NCBI GenBank assembly: GCA_965200765.1
Contig: OZ241380.1
Location: 3,100,001 to 3,164,000, forward strand
Direction of reading: 5' to 3'
Length of the DNA: 64,000 bases
Origin: G965200765 sp965200765
GTDB lineage: Bacteria > Pseudomonadota > Gammaproteobacteria > Arenicellales > JAJDZL01
Below, piece by piece: positions 37,605 to 46,951 of the stretch. Below the pieces are notes generated by a model that was given only the letters and a program-made list of their open reading frames with translations, ran no database searches and had not been told where the DNA came from. Position 1 is the stretch's first letter. The number at the start of each line of letters is the position of its first letter. The position numbers and the translations under genes are program-made.

Positions 37605-39044
37605 ATGAAAGTGCATCAGCGCAAAACGCCGTCAATTCAATTTCCGGCTCAAGTGAAAAATATCACTCTGTCGAATGTACGTTGCTTTGAGGGAAAACAT
37701 CTCTTCAAAATTCGTCCTTTGACAGTTATTATTGGCGAAAACAGTACTGGCAAATCTACTGTTCTCGGCTGTATTCAGTCACTTGGTGACTTACTGTACC
37801 TAGAGTCAGGCGAATTGAAATTCAACTGTGCACCTTATAGTATGGGATCGTACGAGAATATTGCGAGAAAACAGTCGAAAAGTGGAATTGTAGCAAATCA
37901 CTTTGATATTGGATTGAAAATTACTGTTGAAAACAGTCAAGTGGTTGACCTAAGGGTTAAAGTGGCGAAATCTTGCAATGGTCCCGAATCTGTCGTCCGG
38001 CGGGTCACAATGAAGGTTCAAGAAGGTGGTATTGAAGTGATACTCAAGTGGGCGTTCGAAGAAGATGACAGCACCATTGAAGAATACAACTCAGAACCGA
38101 AGTTTTCGGTTGAAAAGAGCAAGAACCGTTTTACATTGAATTTGATTGTACAAACAAGCTTCAAGAATAGCTTCACGCTTGGCGAAATAATGCGACAAAG
38201 TTTTCGGCAAGTTTCGGAATATTTATCGGAATCAGACAAGCATGAGTTTAACACATGTCTGAAAAAGATTTTTCCAGTCTCGGTTGATTCTACTCAGATT
38301 GCATGTCAAAATGATTCACATTATTCGGCAGTTGAATCTCTCTTCACGCCGTTTCACAATTTCGAATTCACTAGCATTGCTCCGATCCGCGCCAAACCAA
38401 AACGCACGTACAATCCAGAGCGAGAGGATGAAGATCCAGAAGGGTACGAAGTGGCAACATTGCTCGTAAACCAATTTCGACTCAACACGAAACAGTGGAA
38501 AAAAGTCAAAGCCCAGTTGGAACAGTTTGGGCGAGCATCCGGTCTTTTCGAGGAAATCGATGTCAGGCCTCTGGGCGACTTTGACAACGACCCGTTTCAA
38601 ATTATGGTAACAATTCGAAAGTGCATGAAGGTAAATTACCGGGACGCAGGGTATGGCGTAAGCCAAATATTGCCGATTTTGGTTCGTATTTTCAATTCAG
38701 GTGATAGAAACCTTACATTGCTGATGCAACAACCTGAATCGCATCTTCATCCTCGCGTTCAGGCAGAATTCGCTTCTTTACTGATAGCATTGTCGAAAGA
38801 ACTGCCACATACATACATAGTAGAAACACACAGCCAGTTCATTGTCGATCGACTGCAAATCGAAATTCTGAATGGTGGCATTGACTCGAAAGACGTTTCA
38901 TTGATATTCACTCGAAGAAAAGGAGACAAGGTTAAAACTCACAACATTTCATTTGACAGGCAATCCAATTTCATCGGTGCACCAGTAGGGTTTCAAAACT
39001 TCTATGTTGAGGAACATCATGCACTTCTTGGATTTCTGGATTAG
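37605..39044 (+). CDS. AAA ATPase (DUF3696 type), second of a tandem pair
   Basis: 479 residues, about 96 bases downstream of its paralogue. The two share ITLSNVRCFEG, Walker A GENSTGKST (44-52), IR(S/A)KPKRTxxP, DAGYGVSQILPILVRIF, TLLMQQPESHLHPRVQA, VETHSQFIVDRLQIEI and the tail LLGF. The TTGTCGAATGTACGTTGCTT bases near both starts are identical. The middle parts have diverged, so the duplication is old or one copy was imported. The second Walker B region reads QQPES rather than QQPEV. A four-helix membrane protein gene follows. Confidence 0.85.
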   Translation: MKVHQRKTPSIQFPAQVKNITLSNVRCFEGKHLFKIRPLTVIIGENSTGKSTVLGCIQSLGDLLYLESGELKFNCAPYSMGSYENIARKQSKSGIVANHFDIGLKITVENSQVVDLRVKVAKSCNGPESVVRRVTMKVQEGGIEVILKWAFEEDDSTIEEYNSEPKFSVEKSKNRFTLNLIVQTSFKNSFTLGEIMRQSFRQVSEYLSESDKHEFNTCLKKIFPVSVDSTQIACQNDSHYSAVESLFTPFHNFEFTSIAPIRAKPKRTYNPEREDEDPEGYEVATLLVNQFRLNTKQWKKVKAQLEQFGRASGLFEEIDVRPLGDFDNDPFQIMVTIRKCMKVNYRDAGYGVSQILPILVRIFNSGDRNLTLLMQQPESHLHPRVQAEFASLLIALSKELPHTYIVETHSQFIVDRLQIEILNGGIDSKDVSLIFTRRKGDKVKTHNISFDRQSNFIGAPVGFQNFYVEEHHALLGFLD

Positions 39045-39177
39045 CATCATGTGCATCATTCTTGATGTGAACGACAAGGATATGAATTCAATAAAGAATT
39101 GATTGAAACCGAAATGATGAACATTACAGGATTTGTAAAAACTGTTGACCATAATCACGCATGGGAGAAGCTGGAAA

Positions 39178-39669
39178 ATGAACTCTAACAAAGAAGCAAT
39201 TCATTATCCTCGAGTTGTATTCATTCTAGTGGGTCTCGTATTAGGGGCACTAATACTAGTTTTTGGCGCTGAAATCACTAAAGGGAATTCTGAAGCTTTG
39301 TGGATTCTAGTCACAGTATTCTCCATTTTAGCTGGAATTATGATTGCGGTTGTCACGGCAATTGGTAATCCAGAGGATTTGTACAAGGGTAGCTGGCGAA
39401 TAGCTAGCTTGCATCGAAGACAAAAATTAAATCTGCTTACTCGCTATACATTGCTGTTTTATGTCTACCTGGTTGTAGTTAGCCTGGCTTTTGTTTCTGC
39501 ACTGCTTGGTAAAATCGTTTCACATTCGGAATTGATACAATTTGTAGAGAGAGCGACGATAAGCCTTGGTGTTGCGGCTTTGTTTTGGTCGTTTGGGTTA
39601 CCCATTGCGATATGGCGTACGCAGAAGGACAAGCTAGACGAAGAAGTTGAAAAGAGAAAAACCAGTTAG
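39178..39669 (+). CDS. four-helix membrane protein next to tandem ATPases
   Basis: 163 residues from ATG 39178, chosen over an upstream frame start at 39145 because GGAGAAGC lies ahead. Four hydrophobic segments: VVFILVGLVLGALILVFG, ALWILVTVFSILAGIMIAVV, LLFYVYLVVVSLAFVSALLG and ISLGVAALFWSFGLPIAIW. A conserved-looking loop DLYKGSWRIASLHRRQ links helices 2 and 3, and the tail is charged (DKLDEEVEKRK). Small membrane proteins beside ATPases commonly act as pore-forming effectors, but this is inference. It is 133 bases from the ATPase stop, so it may be in the same transcript. Confidence 0.7.
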   Translation: MNSNKEAIHYPRVVFILVGLVLGALILVFGAEITKGNSEALWILVTVFSILAGIMIAVVTAIGNPEDLYKGSWRIASLHRRQKLNLLTRYTLLFYVYLVVVSLAFVSALLGKIVSHSELIQFVERATISLGVAALFWSFGLPIAIWRTQKDKLDEEVEKRKTS

Positions 39670-40589
39670 TATTTCTCATATTTGGTTACCAAAATAGTAT
39701 AAATTTTGTCGCGCAGTACCCGCGCGGTGTGGTAGTTGCCGAGATGCTACTGAGCTTGACGAGTGCCGCTGGTTTCGAGCGCAGAGCCTTTGTGGACTTG
39801 AATTGTCTGTGAATGGACCCGGCCGCTGTTCGGCGACCGGTGGTAGCCATCTCATGGCTTGACTGCCTGTTGTACGATGAGTAACCATGGACACTCGTAC
39901 TGAACAAATAAAATGAGAGCGGATTGTTTATGGTTACCTATCATCGTGTAAATGAACGAGCGGCAGTAAAGCTACGCAGAGAAATCAAGGGGTCTAGAGG
40001 GCCGCAGCCCTCTCACAGTTCATGACCGGTGGCACGGAAGTACATGGAATCTCCTGGATTGCTACGCAAAAGCAGAAATTTCCTACAAATTTACTCTGGA
40101 TCTTATGACCTCTGACTCAGACCCCATACAGAACAAGTATAGTAGTAGGGGTTTCATTCTGTCAATACCTGTTCATCTGGGGAGTGTTTCTTGATGGAGA
40201 GAATTTAAAGGTGAAATTGTTGATTTGCCAAGGTCGGCTACGGCATGAAAACGGATTGAAAGGCATTGAAGTATTGGAAGCCGGAGAACTATCCGAGCAA
40301 AACGCTTTCGATTTGCTGAATTTTCCAAGATTGGTTCTTGTTTGTTCCCGACAAAGTTGAAACTCCCACGGTGATTGGTGTATCTCCAGTTGTTCTTTGG
40401 ATGGAGGTTATATGGGAATTGGTGGCGTGTGCCTGAACCGAGGTAGTGGAGAGTTGTCCTCGGCTACTATTTGACGAACCAGCTGTTACCAGGTGACGAC
40501 TACGTGTGGTGCAAAATTCGGAGAAGGTCAGACCAGTTCCTCACTGCCATGAATTTTTGAGAGACTAAGCTACCTTTTTCGACAAAATA
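39670..40589. other. 920 bases without a gene
   Basis: Mixed, partly GC-rich debris. 39690-39910 looks like an unassigned IS fragment on the minus strand. 40200-40270 resembles 11330-11450. A hairpin-like GGGCCGCAGCCCTC lies near 40000. Nothing codes convincingly. Confidence 0.35.
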
Positions 40590-41150
40590 CTATTTAATCG
40601 ATTCAAACCGTTGCAACATTTCTTGACGCACCATCAGGGCATCGGTGGCCAAGTTTTCTGGATTTCCAAGGATACAGTCTTTACAAGATACTTTCAACAA
40701 ATAGTCAAGATCCTCTTCAATTTCCATTCTGGAATCACCGAACGTCAAAATTTTCAAATCCCCTTCTAGTGTGTAGAAATATTCTTCGTAGTCAAATTGA
40801 ACTTCGTATTTCAACGGTGGATTGATTGAATAACAGTTATTTTCAACTACCAATTCGTTTACAGTGATTGGACTAACATCGACAGCAAGAAGCTGATCTA
40901 CATTGGAAATTGCCAATAGTTCATCAAATTCATTGTAAGTCACTTGACCATGAACATGAATTACTTTGTCGAGGTTCTCGTTGAGAATGCTTTCTGCATT
41001 CCTGATATTACTGAAATTTACGTCAAGTGAACGGCCATTGATCAATTGGATCTGCAATATTTTATCTAGCATATTGATCTCAATGAGCTTTCCAGTCACA
41101 AATTCCGGATCGCACTTCACATCTACTTGTTCGATTTCAATCGAGCTCAT
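40590..41150 (-). CDS. conserved protein of unknown function
   Basis: 186 residues from ATG 41150. The N-terminal half (INGRSLDVNFSNIRNAESIL then KVIHVHGQVTYNEFDELLAI) resembles the OB-like C-terminal module of the protein at 10057-10923. The C-terminal half contains YEVQFDYEEYFYTLEGDLKI and ends NPENLATDALMVRQEML, a tail I know from antitoxin-like unknown proteins (LTPDALALRE). It may be a stand-alone form of a two-protein system. It is acidic, without membrane or signal regions. Both flanks are gene-poor. Confidence 0.55.
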   Translation of the reverse strand: MSSIEIEQVDVKCDPEFVTGKLIEINMLDKILQIQLINGRSLDVNFSNIRNAESILNENLDKVIHVHGQVTYNEFDELLAISNVDQLLAVDVSPITVNELVVENNCYSINPPLKYEVQFDYEEYFYTLEGDLKILTFGDSRMEIEEDLDYLLKVSCKDCILGNPENLATDALMVRQEMLQRFESIK

Positions 41151-41419
41151 ATTTCAGTTGGATAAAGTATTAGAATTTCTAAAAAATCTGGCAATAGTAG
41201 GGAGCTGGTTCTCTGCAAAATCTGTGAATCAGACATTTTTCCATATTCTGGATACACTCAGTGTTTGCATAAAATCTACACTAGTCCTTGCATCAGCAAA
41301 CACTTCAGTTGTGCGATTATACAAGATTTTTCATTTCCAGAATGATACGGCTGTAAACTTGTACGCTGATGTGGACGGTGAGTGATGTTTATACCTGATA
41401 CATTTTTGAATCTTGCCAC
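41151..41419. other. no gene seen
   Basis: A divergent spacer between the gene at 40590-41150 and an IS5 remnant. Confidence 0.3.
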
Positions 41420-41937
41420 TCAGTGAAGTTCTCGATTCGATCCATCCGGTCTGTCAGCAGGTAGACACAGCATGGTTCTCCCGAATCCGCCAGAACCGCG
41501 CCCACTATGAAGGTTGCTTCGATTGGTCACCGCAACTCCTACTTTCATACTGAATTCGTAGCGCTTGTGCGCCTTGCTCCTGGTGACGCACTCTAATACC
41601 TCCGCTGCATGCACCCATCACGCGTTTAGCCAGCTCCGATACCTTGCCCCATCTCCGACAACTGTTGAACAAAAGGATTCGCAATCTCGCCAAATTTGCG
41701 TTAGACATCCCGCACCACATGACCCAATTTCGTACGCAATTTCTTCATCTCTCCCTTCATTCGCTTCATCTGACGGGCATGCGCATAAATTTTCAACTTC
41801 AAAAGTCGCCTTGGACTCGCTCCAACATAGCTTTGGCGTAGCTTCATACCAGCTGAATGAGCTTTCTTCACTAGATGCTCGCGAACTTGGTTCAGTAATT
41901 TCGCGACCGTATCTTGTACAAGGTGCTCAAAATACAT
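41420..41937 (-). mobile_element. IS5-family remnant
   Basis: The minus strand gives DTVAKLLNQVREHLVKKAHS then YAHARQMKRMKGEMKKLRTK, and later HKRYEFSMKVGVAVTNRSN. These correspond to the central part of the IS5-type transposase at 51731. Stops and frame changes make it dead. Confidence 0.65.
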
Positions 41938-42036
41938 ACATGCAATAGAGTCTCGGTATCGCGTCTAGGTACCGGGGCGCACAGATAGACGATCGAAACG
42001 CAACAGTCAAGGGCCTCTTAGGCAATCGACAACAGC

Positions 42037-42121
42037 TGACCAAGTCACATAATGTATTGAACCTGCAAATCACTTTGACAGCATTCAACAAATGTGGCAG
42101 AATGAAACGCAAATCTTTTGA
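42037..42121 (+). repeat. IS1595-type left end, copy 1, with an outward promoter
   Basis: About 80 bases (GTCACAT-ATGTATTGAAC ... GAATGAAAC ... TTTTGAAT) repeated at 42845-42925. In the second copy the repeat leads straight into an IS1595 N-terminus, which identifies it as an IS leader. Confidence 0.65.
42075..42103 (+). promoter_or_regulatory. sigma-70-like promoter in the IS end
   Basis: TTGACA at 42075-42080 and CAGAAT at 42098-42103 with a 17-base spacer. The second repeat copy keeps TTGTCA (42876-42881), 17 bases and TAGAAT (42899-42904). Transcription would start near 42110 and enter the gene at 42145. Confidence 0.6.
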
Positions 42122-42144
42122 ATAACACTATGGGGTGGCAAGCA

Positions 42145-42408
42145 ATGGTAGCAACATTATTGGAGAATATTGAAGAATATGACCAAATGCGAAGAGTACT
42201 CGAGACACAGCATTTGGGTAAATGGGTCGTATTCTATGACAGAGAACTCGTTAAAATTGACGAATCATTTCAAAACGTGGCTGAATTCGCGGTAGTGAAT
42301 TACGGCCGGGGTCCATATTTGATTCGACAAGTTGGAGAACCACCGATTACACTTCCATCGTCTGCAATCTACCATCCAATTTACCCAATCAGAAATTACA
42401 GAAGTTGA
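42145..42408 (+). CDS. small DUF5678-like protein
   Basis: 87 residues from ATG 42145; ATG 42130 and TTG 42118 are in-frame alternatives. The block HLGKWVVFYDRELVKIDESF and the following GRGPYLIRQVGEPPI match the plan of small DUF5678-like proteins (GKWVAxxxGxVV... PxIxRV), which usually sit before a retropepsin-like gene. Here the sequence after the stop is degraded. It is transcribed, if at all, from the IS-borne promoter just upstream. The function is unknown. Confidence 0.5.
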   Translation: MVATLLENIEEYDQMRRVLETQHLGKWVVFYDRELVKIDESFQNVAEFAVVNYGRGPYLIRQVGEPPITLPSSAIYHPIYPIRNYRS

Positions 42409-42742
42409 TGTTGCCCATTTGCCACCATTTGAGATTAAAGAAACAGAGAGTAGTATGCTATCGGAACGATCAAGTAGTGCCTCATCGAGAGGTTGCTGTT
42501 GACCCGCTAGCTTGGCAAATATCAATTCCAGAGTCATTGGCGAACAACAAGGATGGTCTTACAATTCGAGAAACTCATGCACACTTGCTCCCGTTTGTGA
42601 GTCAACGTCAAACAAAAGAACCTTGATGCAACTTGAAAGTGAGGGATTGATTGCATCTTACAGCACGGGGCGCAAAACGGATTGGAAAATCAAGTCAATC
42701 AACCAGATAAATTTGTCAAAATTTGAGTTGGAGGACGAATAG
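42409..42742 (+). pseudogene. decayed regulator-like frame
   Basis: Overlapping frames give short sensible pieces: TIRETHAHLLPFVSQRQTKE in one frame and RTLMQLESEGLIASYSTGRK with TDWKI in another. The latter looks like the wing of a winged-helix protein. The frame ends with TAG inside the first unit of the tandem repeat. It may be a broken transcriptional regulator; low certainty. Confidence 0.3.
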
Positions 42743-42796
42743 GGGACGAATAGGGGACGAATAGGGGACGAATAGGGGACAAATAGGGGACGAATA
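42731..42796 (+). repeat. tandem 11-base repeat, six units
   Basis: Units of GGGGACGAATA: the first starts GAGG, the fifth has ACAAATA, the rest are perfect. Each unit contains TAG. It lies at the end of the decayed frame and just before the second IS1595 left end. Confidence 0.95.
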
Positions 42797-42844
42797 GGGG
42801 GTTAAATGGAAATTGCAAAGCCTTTCAAGTGATTTCGCTGGCTA

Positions 42845-43200
42845 AGTCACATATGTATTGAACTCGCAAATAATTTTGTCAGTATTCAACAAAAGTGGTA
42901 GAATGAAACAAGTTTTTTGAATGGACATAGAAGTATTCGACTCAGGGGGCTTGTCTGGAAGAGTTGAACCGGCGTAGCTGGATAAAACGGATTCGTCTGC
43001 GTGAACTGCGATTACGACAAGTCCCGCTAGCTGAAACGCCATGCGCGAGTGCACCAAGTGCGGCTGGCACGGTGTTTGAAATTTCTGGCAGGAAAGTCTG
43101 TGGTCCGCTTCAATCACCGATTCTGGGAACTTCAATTGCCGGATCGATTGTTGCAAGCCGCCGTCAAGCATGTGCCGATTCGGAGTTCCCTAAATTCGGT
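42845..43200 (+). mobile_element. IS1595 left end, copy 2, plus N-terminal fragment
   Basis: The leader repeat is followed by TTGAATGGACATAGAAG...GAGTTGAACCGGCGTAGCTGG, which aligns at the DNA level with the start of the transposase fragment at 48800-48288 (EWTRKHSKQDARLEELNRCR), but with stops. It is a dead fragment. Confidence 0.65.
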
Positions 43201-43265
43201 TTAGATGCGCACGTTTATTTATTCGCAACTTAACAAAGTGATAATTGAACAAACAGGAGACAATT

Positions 43266-43433
43266 ATGGTAGCAAAATCAAAGGCCAAGAAAGATCGAAG
43301 GCCAAAAACCAAGGAAGAAATTGAGGCGAAGCGAAAAGAGGTTATCTCGCAACCTGGTGTTCGCATGTATATGAAGGTTTTTGCGAATAGCAAGTACAAG
43401 GGTCAATCTGCCGAACTTAAGAGATGGACGTAA
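43266..43433 (+). CDS. 55-residue basic protein
   Basis: Start ATG 43266 follows CAGGAGA at good spacing. The product is Lys/Arg-rich (MVAKSKAKKDRRPKTKEEIE ... FANSKYKGQSAELKRW) with no recognised domain. The good ribosome binding site and coherent sequence suggest a real small gene, possibly a nucleic-acid-binding or antitoxin-like peptide. Confidence 0.5.
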   Translation: MVAKSKAKKDRRPKTKEEIEAKRKEVISQPGVRMYMKVFANSKYKGQSAELKRWT

Positions 43434-43546
43434 CAATAGCAGAGCTTGTGTTACACTGCATTTCCCTGCTTCATTTACATCACAAAAGAGAGTAAGAGGT
43501 TACAAATTCAAATCGACCAATTCAGAACACTTGAATTTTGTGAGTC

Positions 43547-44836
43547 TTATTCGATTAATCGTTTTTCTATGATTTCCTGAATAAGTTCTTCAATTGTTTC
43601 AAATCTTTTCTTGACTCGATGTGCCAAGCCAGTCGAATAACTGATTGCTCTCAAAAATTCTTCATCGTCATCCAACAAATTTATGAACAATCGTTTTACT
43701 TCGTCTTTATTTTCAACAAGTATTTTAATGGATTCAGACGATTGACTTGCTAAACAAACACCCCAGACTTCAAACAAGGGTTTACTAATCGGAGATTTTG
43801 GAGAATTTTCTGATTTGATTTTTCGAAACGCGTGTTGTGCAAAGATTTTCTCCGCCGCATTCATTGCAAAAATAAAGCTACTCTTTAGGTTTTCACAGTC
43901 TTGATGACCCATCTTGTTTATATTCCTCATGGTATCTCCAAGAAATTTATCAAGATTGGTACCCGTGTAGTTGCTCCATCCATTGACAAAGAAAGCAAGA
44001 AATCTAAGCACGCACTCTCGGTCTGCCATTCGCTTGGTATCTATTGTACCACTCGTAGCTGACTTGAATTCTTGCGAATTGGCAAGTTCCATAAGCAAGG
44101 CTCTTGCCTTACCCGGATTTAAAGCATGTCGAATTTCCTGCCCATTCAGCGGTAATCCTCCTGTATTGATTCGTTTGAAAATATTGAACATGACTTCATA
44201 GGGTGTATATGAATCAACTACATTCACAGTTAATTGAGTTTCATCAATTCGTCTTTGCATGTGCCTTGGAATCTCATCAAAATTGAGTCCATCAAGCTGA
44301 TTAAGGTATTCAAGTGATTTGAGCTTAAATCGATTGTTCACAAAAGCATGAATAGTTGAAATTCTTTGAACCCCATCAACAACAACCCAGTTCTCATTGT
44401 TATCAGCAGCAACGTAGAATACCGGAATTGGTATACGTAGCAACAGCGATTCAATTAACCTGCTCTTTTGAACAACTCCCCAGATACCCTCATTTCTTTG
44501 CCACTCAGGTGATAAATCAATTTCTTCTTGTTTAATTCTTCGAATTACTTGATAAACGGGGACAGTCGTGGTGTGAACGGTTAGCTCTTCAGGTTTAAGC
44601 GAGACTTCAATATTGTCAATGCTATCGTCGTCTTCTTCCATCTCTACACCATCGTCATCTCCATGATAATCATTATGAGTGGGATGATGAGGGATATCCC
44701 TTACGTGAGAATGTATAGTTTCCGTTTCTGTTGTAAAACACATCTCGTTATCCTCAGCGGAATCAATGTTATCTTGAGCAAATTGCTTCGTCTTTTGGTT
44801 CGCTTGCATCATACTTACCTGATATTTAAAATTCAT
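43547..44836 (-). CDS. DUF262 protein with acidic leader, stand-alone
   Basis: 429 residues from ATG 44836 (a TTG at 44851 is an alternative). Residues ~50-85 are His/Asp/Glu-rich (PTHNDYHGDDDGVEMEEDDD). The DUF262 core has LSPEWQRNEGIW, LIESLLLRIPIPVFY and VVDGVQRISTIHAF, then IFKRINTGGLPLNGQEIRHA and MADRECVLRFLAFF. It is a paralogue of the DUF262 protein at 30702-31928: the same blocks in the same order, but clearly diverged and without an adjacent ATPase gene. No DUF1524 nuclease domain is attached. It may be a single-gene defence protein or an orphan. The next genes on this strand (46281-48118) are separated by IS debris. Confidence 0.8.
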   Translation of the reverse strand: MNFKYQVSMMQANQKTKQFAQDNIDSAEDNEMCFTTETETIHSHVRDIPHHPTHNDYHGDDDGVEMEEDDDSIDNIEVSLKPEELTVHTTTVPVYQVIRRIKQEEIDLSPEWQRNEGIWGVVQKSRLIESLLLRIPIPVFYVAADNNENWVVVDGVQRISTIHAFVNNRFKLKSLEYLNQLDGLNFDEIPRHMQRRIDETQLTVNVVDSYTPYEVMFNIFKRINTGGLPLNGQEIRHALNPGKARALLMELANSQEFKSATSGTIDTKRMADRECVLRFLAFFVNGWSNYTGTNLDKFLGDTMRNINKMGHQDCENLKSSFIFAMNAAEKIFAQHAFRKIKSENSPKSPISKPLFEVWGVCLASQSSESIKILVENKDEVKRLFINLLDDDEEFLRAISYSTGLAHRVKKRFETIEELIQEIIEKRLIE

Positions 44837-44984
44837 TCTGTATCCCGTCAAATTTTAGCACAGTCTGTCATCATACTAAAACTGACAAATCTCCTTTCAG
44901 TAAATCATTACCTTGCTCTCCGCTTAAGGCGCTGAAAAATCAATGCTGAGGACGGCAAGGGACACCTCTCTTGAGATTTTCGAT

Positions 44985-45420
44985 ACTAGGCCGTTTTTAA
45001 CGAAAATATACTTGGGAAGTGTCTTGGTGAAACAGATGAGCAGTATACAAAGCTGAGTTCGGAATGTCGAGTGTGATTTCACGAAGGCGAATTTGACGGG
45101 TTGCGGCGACGTGTTGTTTGCGGTGCATGTGGTAGAGAAAATCGGACTATGCGGCTTGCTGGAGACAGAGTTGAACTGCGCGTTGAAAAAGCGCAAGTGC
45201 GGTACGATGGAAGGTTGAGCAAGATAGATGAGGGTCCTACGACAACAAGCTGGCAACTTTCGTAGTGAAACTCCGGGAAATAGCGCGAACTCAATAGCGG
45301 CCATGTTGTTGAGCCAGTGCATTTTGGAATGGGTTCGAGAATTCTGGGTGGTTTGCATCAGCACGATGTCAAGGCCACCTTGCCTGAAAAAGTGAATGAA
45401 TAGCTTCCGAAAGTTCACAT
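44985..45420 (+). mobile_element. IS1380-like transposase, N-terminal fragment (copy A)
   Basis: ANLTGCGDVLFAVHVVEKIG and CGLLETELNCALKKRK are read on the plus strand before a stop. The same stretch occurs degraded at 49275-48889 and 63720-63420 on the minus strand, each preceded by CAGTATACAAAG-like and GGTACAATAC-like end sequences. Confidence 0.55.
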
Positions 45421-46280
45421 CGTCATAACAACTTCAAGAGTTTTCTGGTGAGAATCTTTCACAAGGTATCGTATTGACACCTAGAGGAATATGTTGACGG
45501 GTTTGTTTTACGCTTCAATCGTCGACTCCGGAAGCATCAGTACCTGAACGATTGTGTCAAACCGGGGAACTCATCTCATTTCAGTGTTCATGGCACGGGA
45601 AATCTATGGTCGCTCACAGCAGCTTGTGTTAACAGTGACATGCGCTGAAGGTGGAGTGTATAGCAAGGCAAGGTGGGCGCTACGAATTCGGTACTACATG
45701 TTGGAAGCTTCCGACAAGAACACAGGGTTTGTAGGGGCGAAGCCTGAATATTGGAAAGCAAGGCACACTGCAAATGGCATCGTCGATAGATAGACCACTA
45801 GCATGGCTAGTGCAGCTTTTTTAAAGCGGGTATCACGGCTTGAGCAATGCTCTGTTTTATCTTTATCGCTACTGTGAAGTTCTACGGAAAGAATTTTGAT
45901 TAGATTTTCCGCGTCGATTATAGCAAAGGAGTTTCTTAATCCCATTCGCCCGGGACAACCTAAAACAACCAACCGTATTTTTGTATTCTTCGCTTGCTAA
46001 ACACGGATTATCAATCTGTTGTTGATAGACACTAGATTACCACTAATCGTAGTTGCTATCTCGCTTGTTCTCTTGCCCCCTCAATTTGTCCAACTTATCG
46101 CTCAGACGAATCGACACAACACTTTTTTGCGACAACAATGTCTCCAAAGAATTCCAGATGCCGTACTGGAAGCTACACGGTGCATACAAGCACTTCAGCA
46201 TCATATCGAAGTGAAGATCGGAGAGCAACTACAACGCATCGTTTGACATCGTAGTAAATATCTTTGAGTTTGTAGCAAAA
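45421..46280. other. 860 bases without a supported gene
   Basis: The minus-strand frame 45972-45694 (LRNSFAIIDAENLIKILSVE) is coherent for ~40 residues and may be another transposase N-terminus, but I cannot assign it. The rest is debris. Confidence 0.35.
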
Positions 46281-46922
46281 CTATGTAGATGTTTGGTCAA
46301 GCAGTTGTTTTAACCATTCGACAAACGCATTGGAATTTGAGCTATCTACTTTGATTTTACCAGTATCGATAGATGCCCCGATTCGTCCTGGCTTTCTTGC
46401 ATTTGCTAACCATGCGAACAATTCAGCTTTAGTTCGTTTTTTTCCAAATTCTTGCCACTTTTTAGGAATTTCTTCAATATATTTCTTCGCAAGGGGTATT
46501 ACTTCATCTTCCTTGGGAATCATTTCCAACACAAAATCTTCCAGTTCGCCTTTAGATCCATTATCTGGCATTATCCAAATACCAATTTTAGGAAAACCGT
46601 TTTTGGGTGGAATTATTGTACCCGACCGGGCCGCCTTTTGGGGTGTACTAACACCTTTTTTACTCAATATGTCAACTATTTCTTTCCATCTACTATCGAA
46701 ATTATCATCTGCGTCTACTATGATCCCTAGTATTTTTCTATTAGCTGGTTGGACCTCTGTTCGAAGTTGCTCTAAAAGGTTATAAACTCCAACTGTCGAT
46801 TCAATTTCTACTGACAAATTCAATTGACGCTTTTTAATAAGATGATGTACAAAGTGTTGGTCGTCTTCACCTTCAACAAGTAACAAGACATCACTATGTA
46901 TTGTTGGTACAACGCTATTCAT
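46281..46922 (-). CDS. DUF3226 (TOPRIM-fold) protein, partner of the ATPase
   Basis: 213 residues. TOPRIM hallmarks are the glutamate motif LLLVEGEDDQHF (13-24) and the DxD-type IIVDADDN (67-74), followed by IWIMPDNGSKGELEDFVLEM. This is the DUF3226/DUF4435-type relative of the TOPRIM nuclease domain. It starts 29 bases after the ATPase gene on the same strand. ATPase + TOPRIM pairs include PARIS (AriA-AriB) and OLD-like systems, where the TOPRIM protein is the released effector nuclease. By analogy this is the toxic half. The metal-binding acidic residues are intact. Confidence 0.8.
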   Translation of the reverse strand: MNSVVPTIHSDVLLLVEGEDDQHFVHHLIKKRQLNLSVEIESTVGVYNLLEQLRTEVQPANRKILGIIVDADDNFDSRWKEIVDILSKKGVSTPQKAARSGTIIPPKNGFPKIGIWIMPDNGSKGELEDFVLEMIPKEDEVIPLAKKYIEEIPKKWQEFGKKRTKAELFAWLANARKPGRIGASIDTGKIKVDSSNSNAFVEWLKQLLDQTST

Positions 46923-46951
46923 TCTACAGTTCCAAATTACATTACCAATGT

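Noticed and set aside
36120..39044. One ATPase gene split by a frameshift
   Set aside because: Each frame has its own complete set of Walker and terminal motifs, so they are two paralogues.
42731..42796. Possible CRISPR array
   Set aside because: The repeat units are 11 bases and directly abutting, with no spacers and no cas genes nearby.
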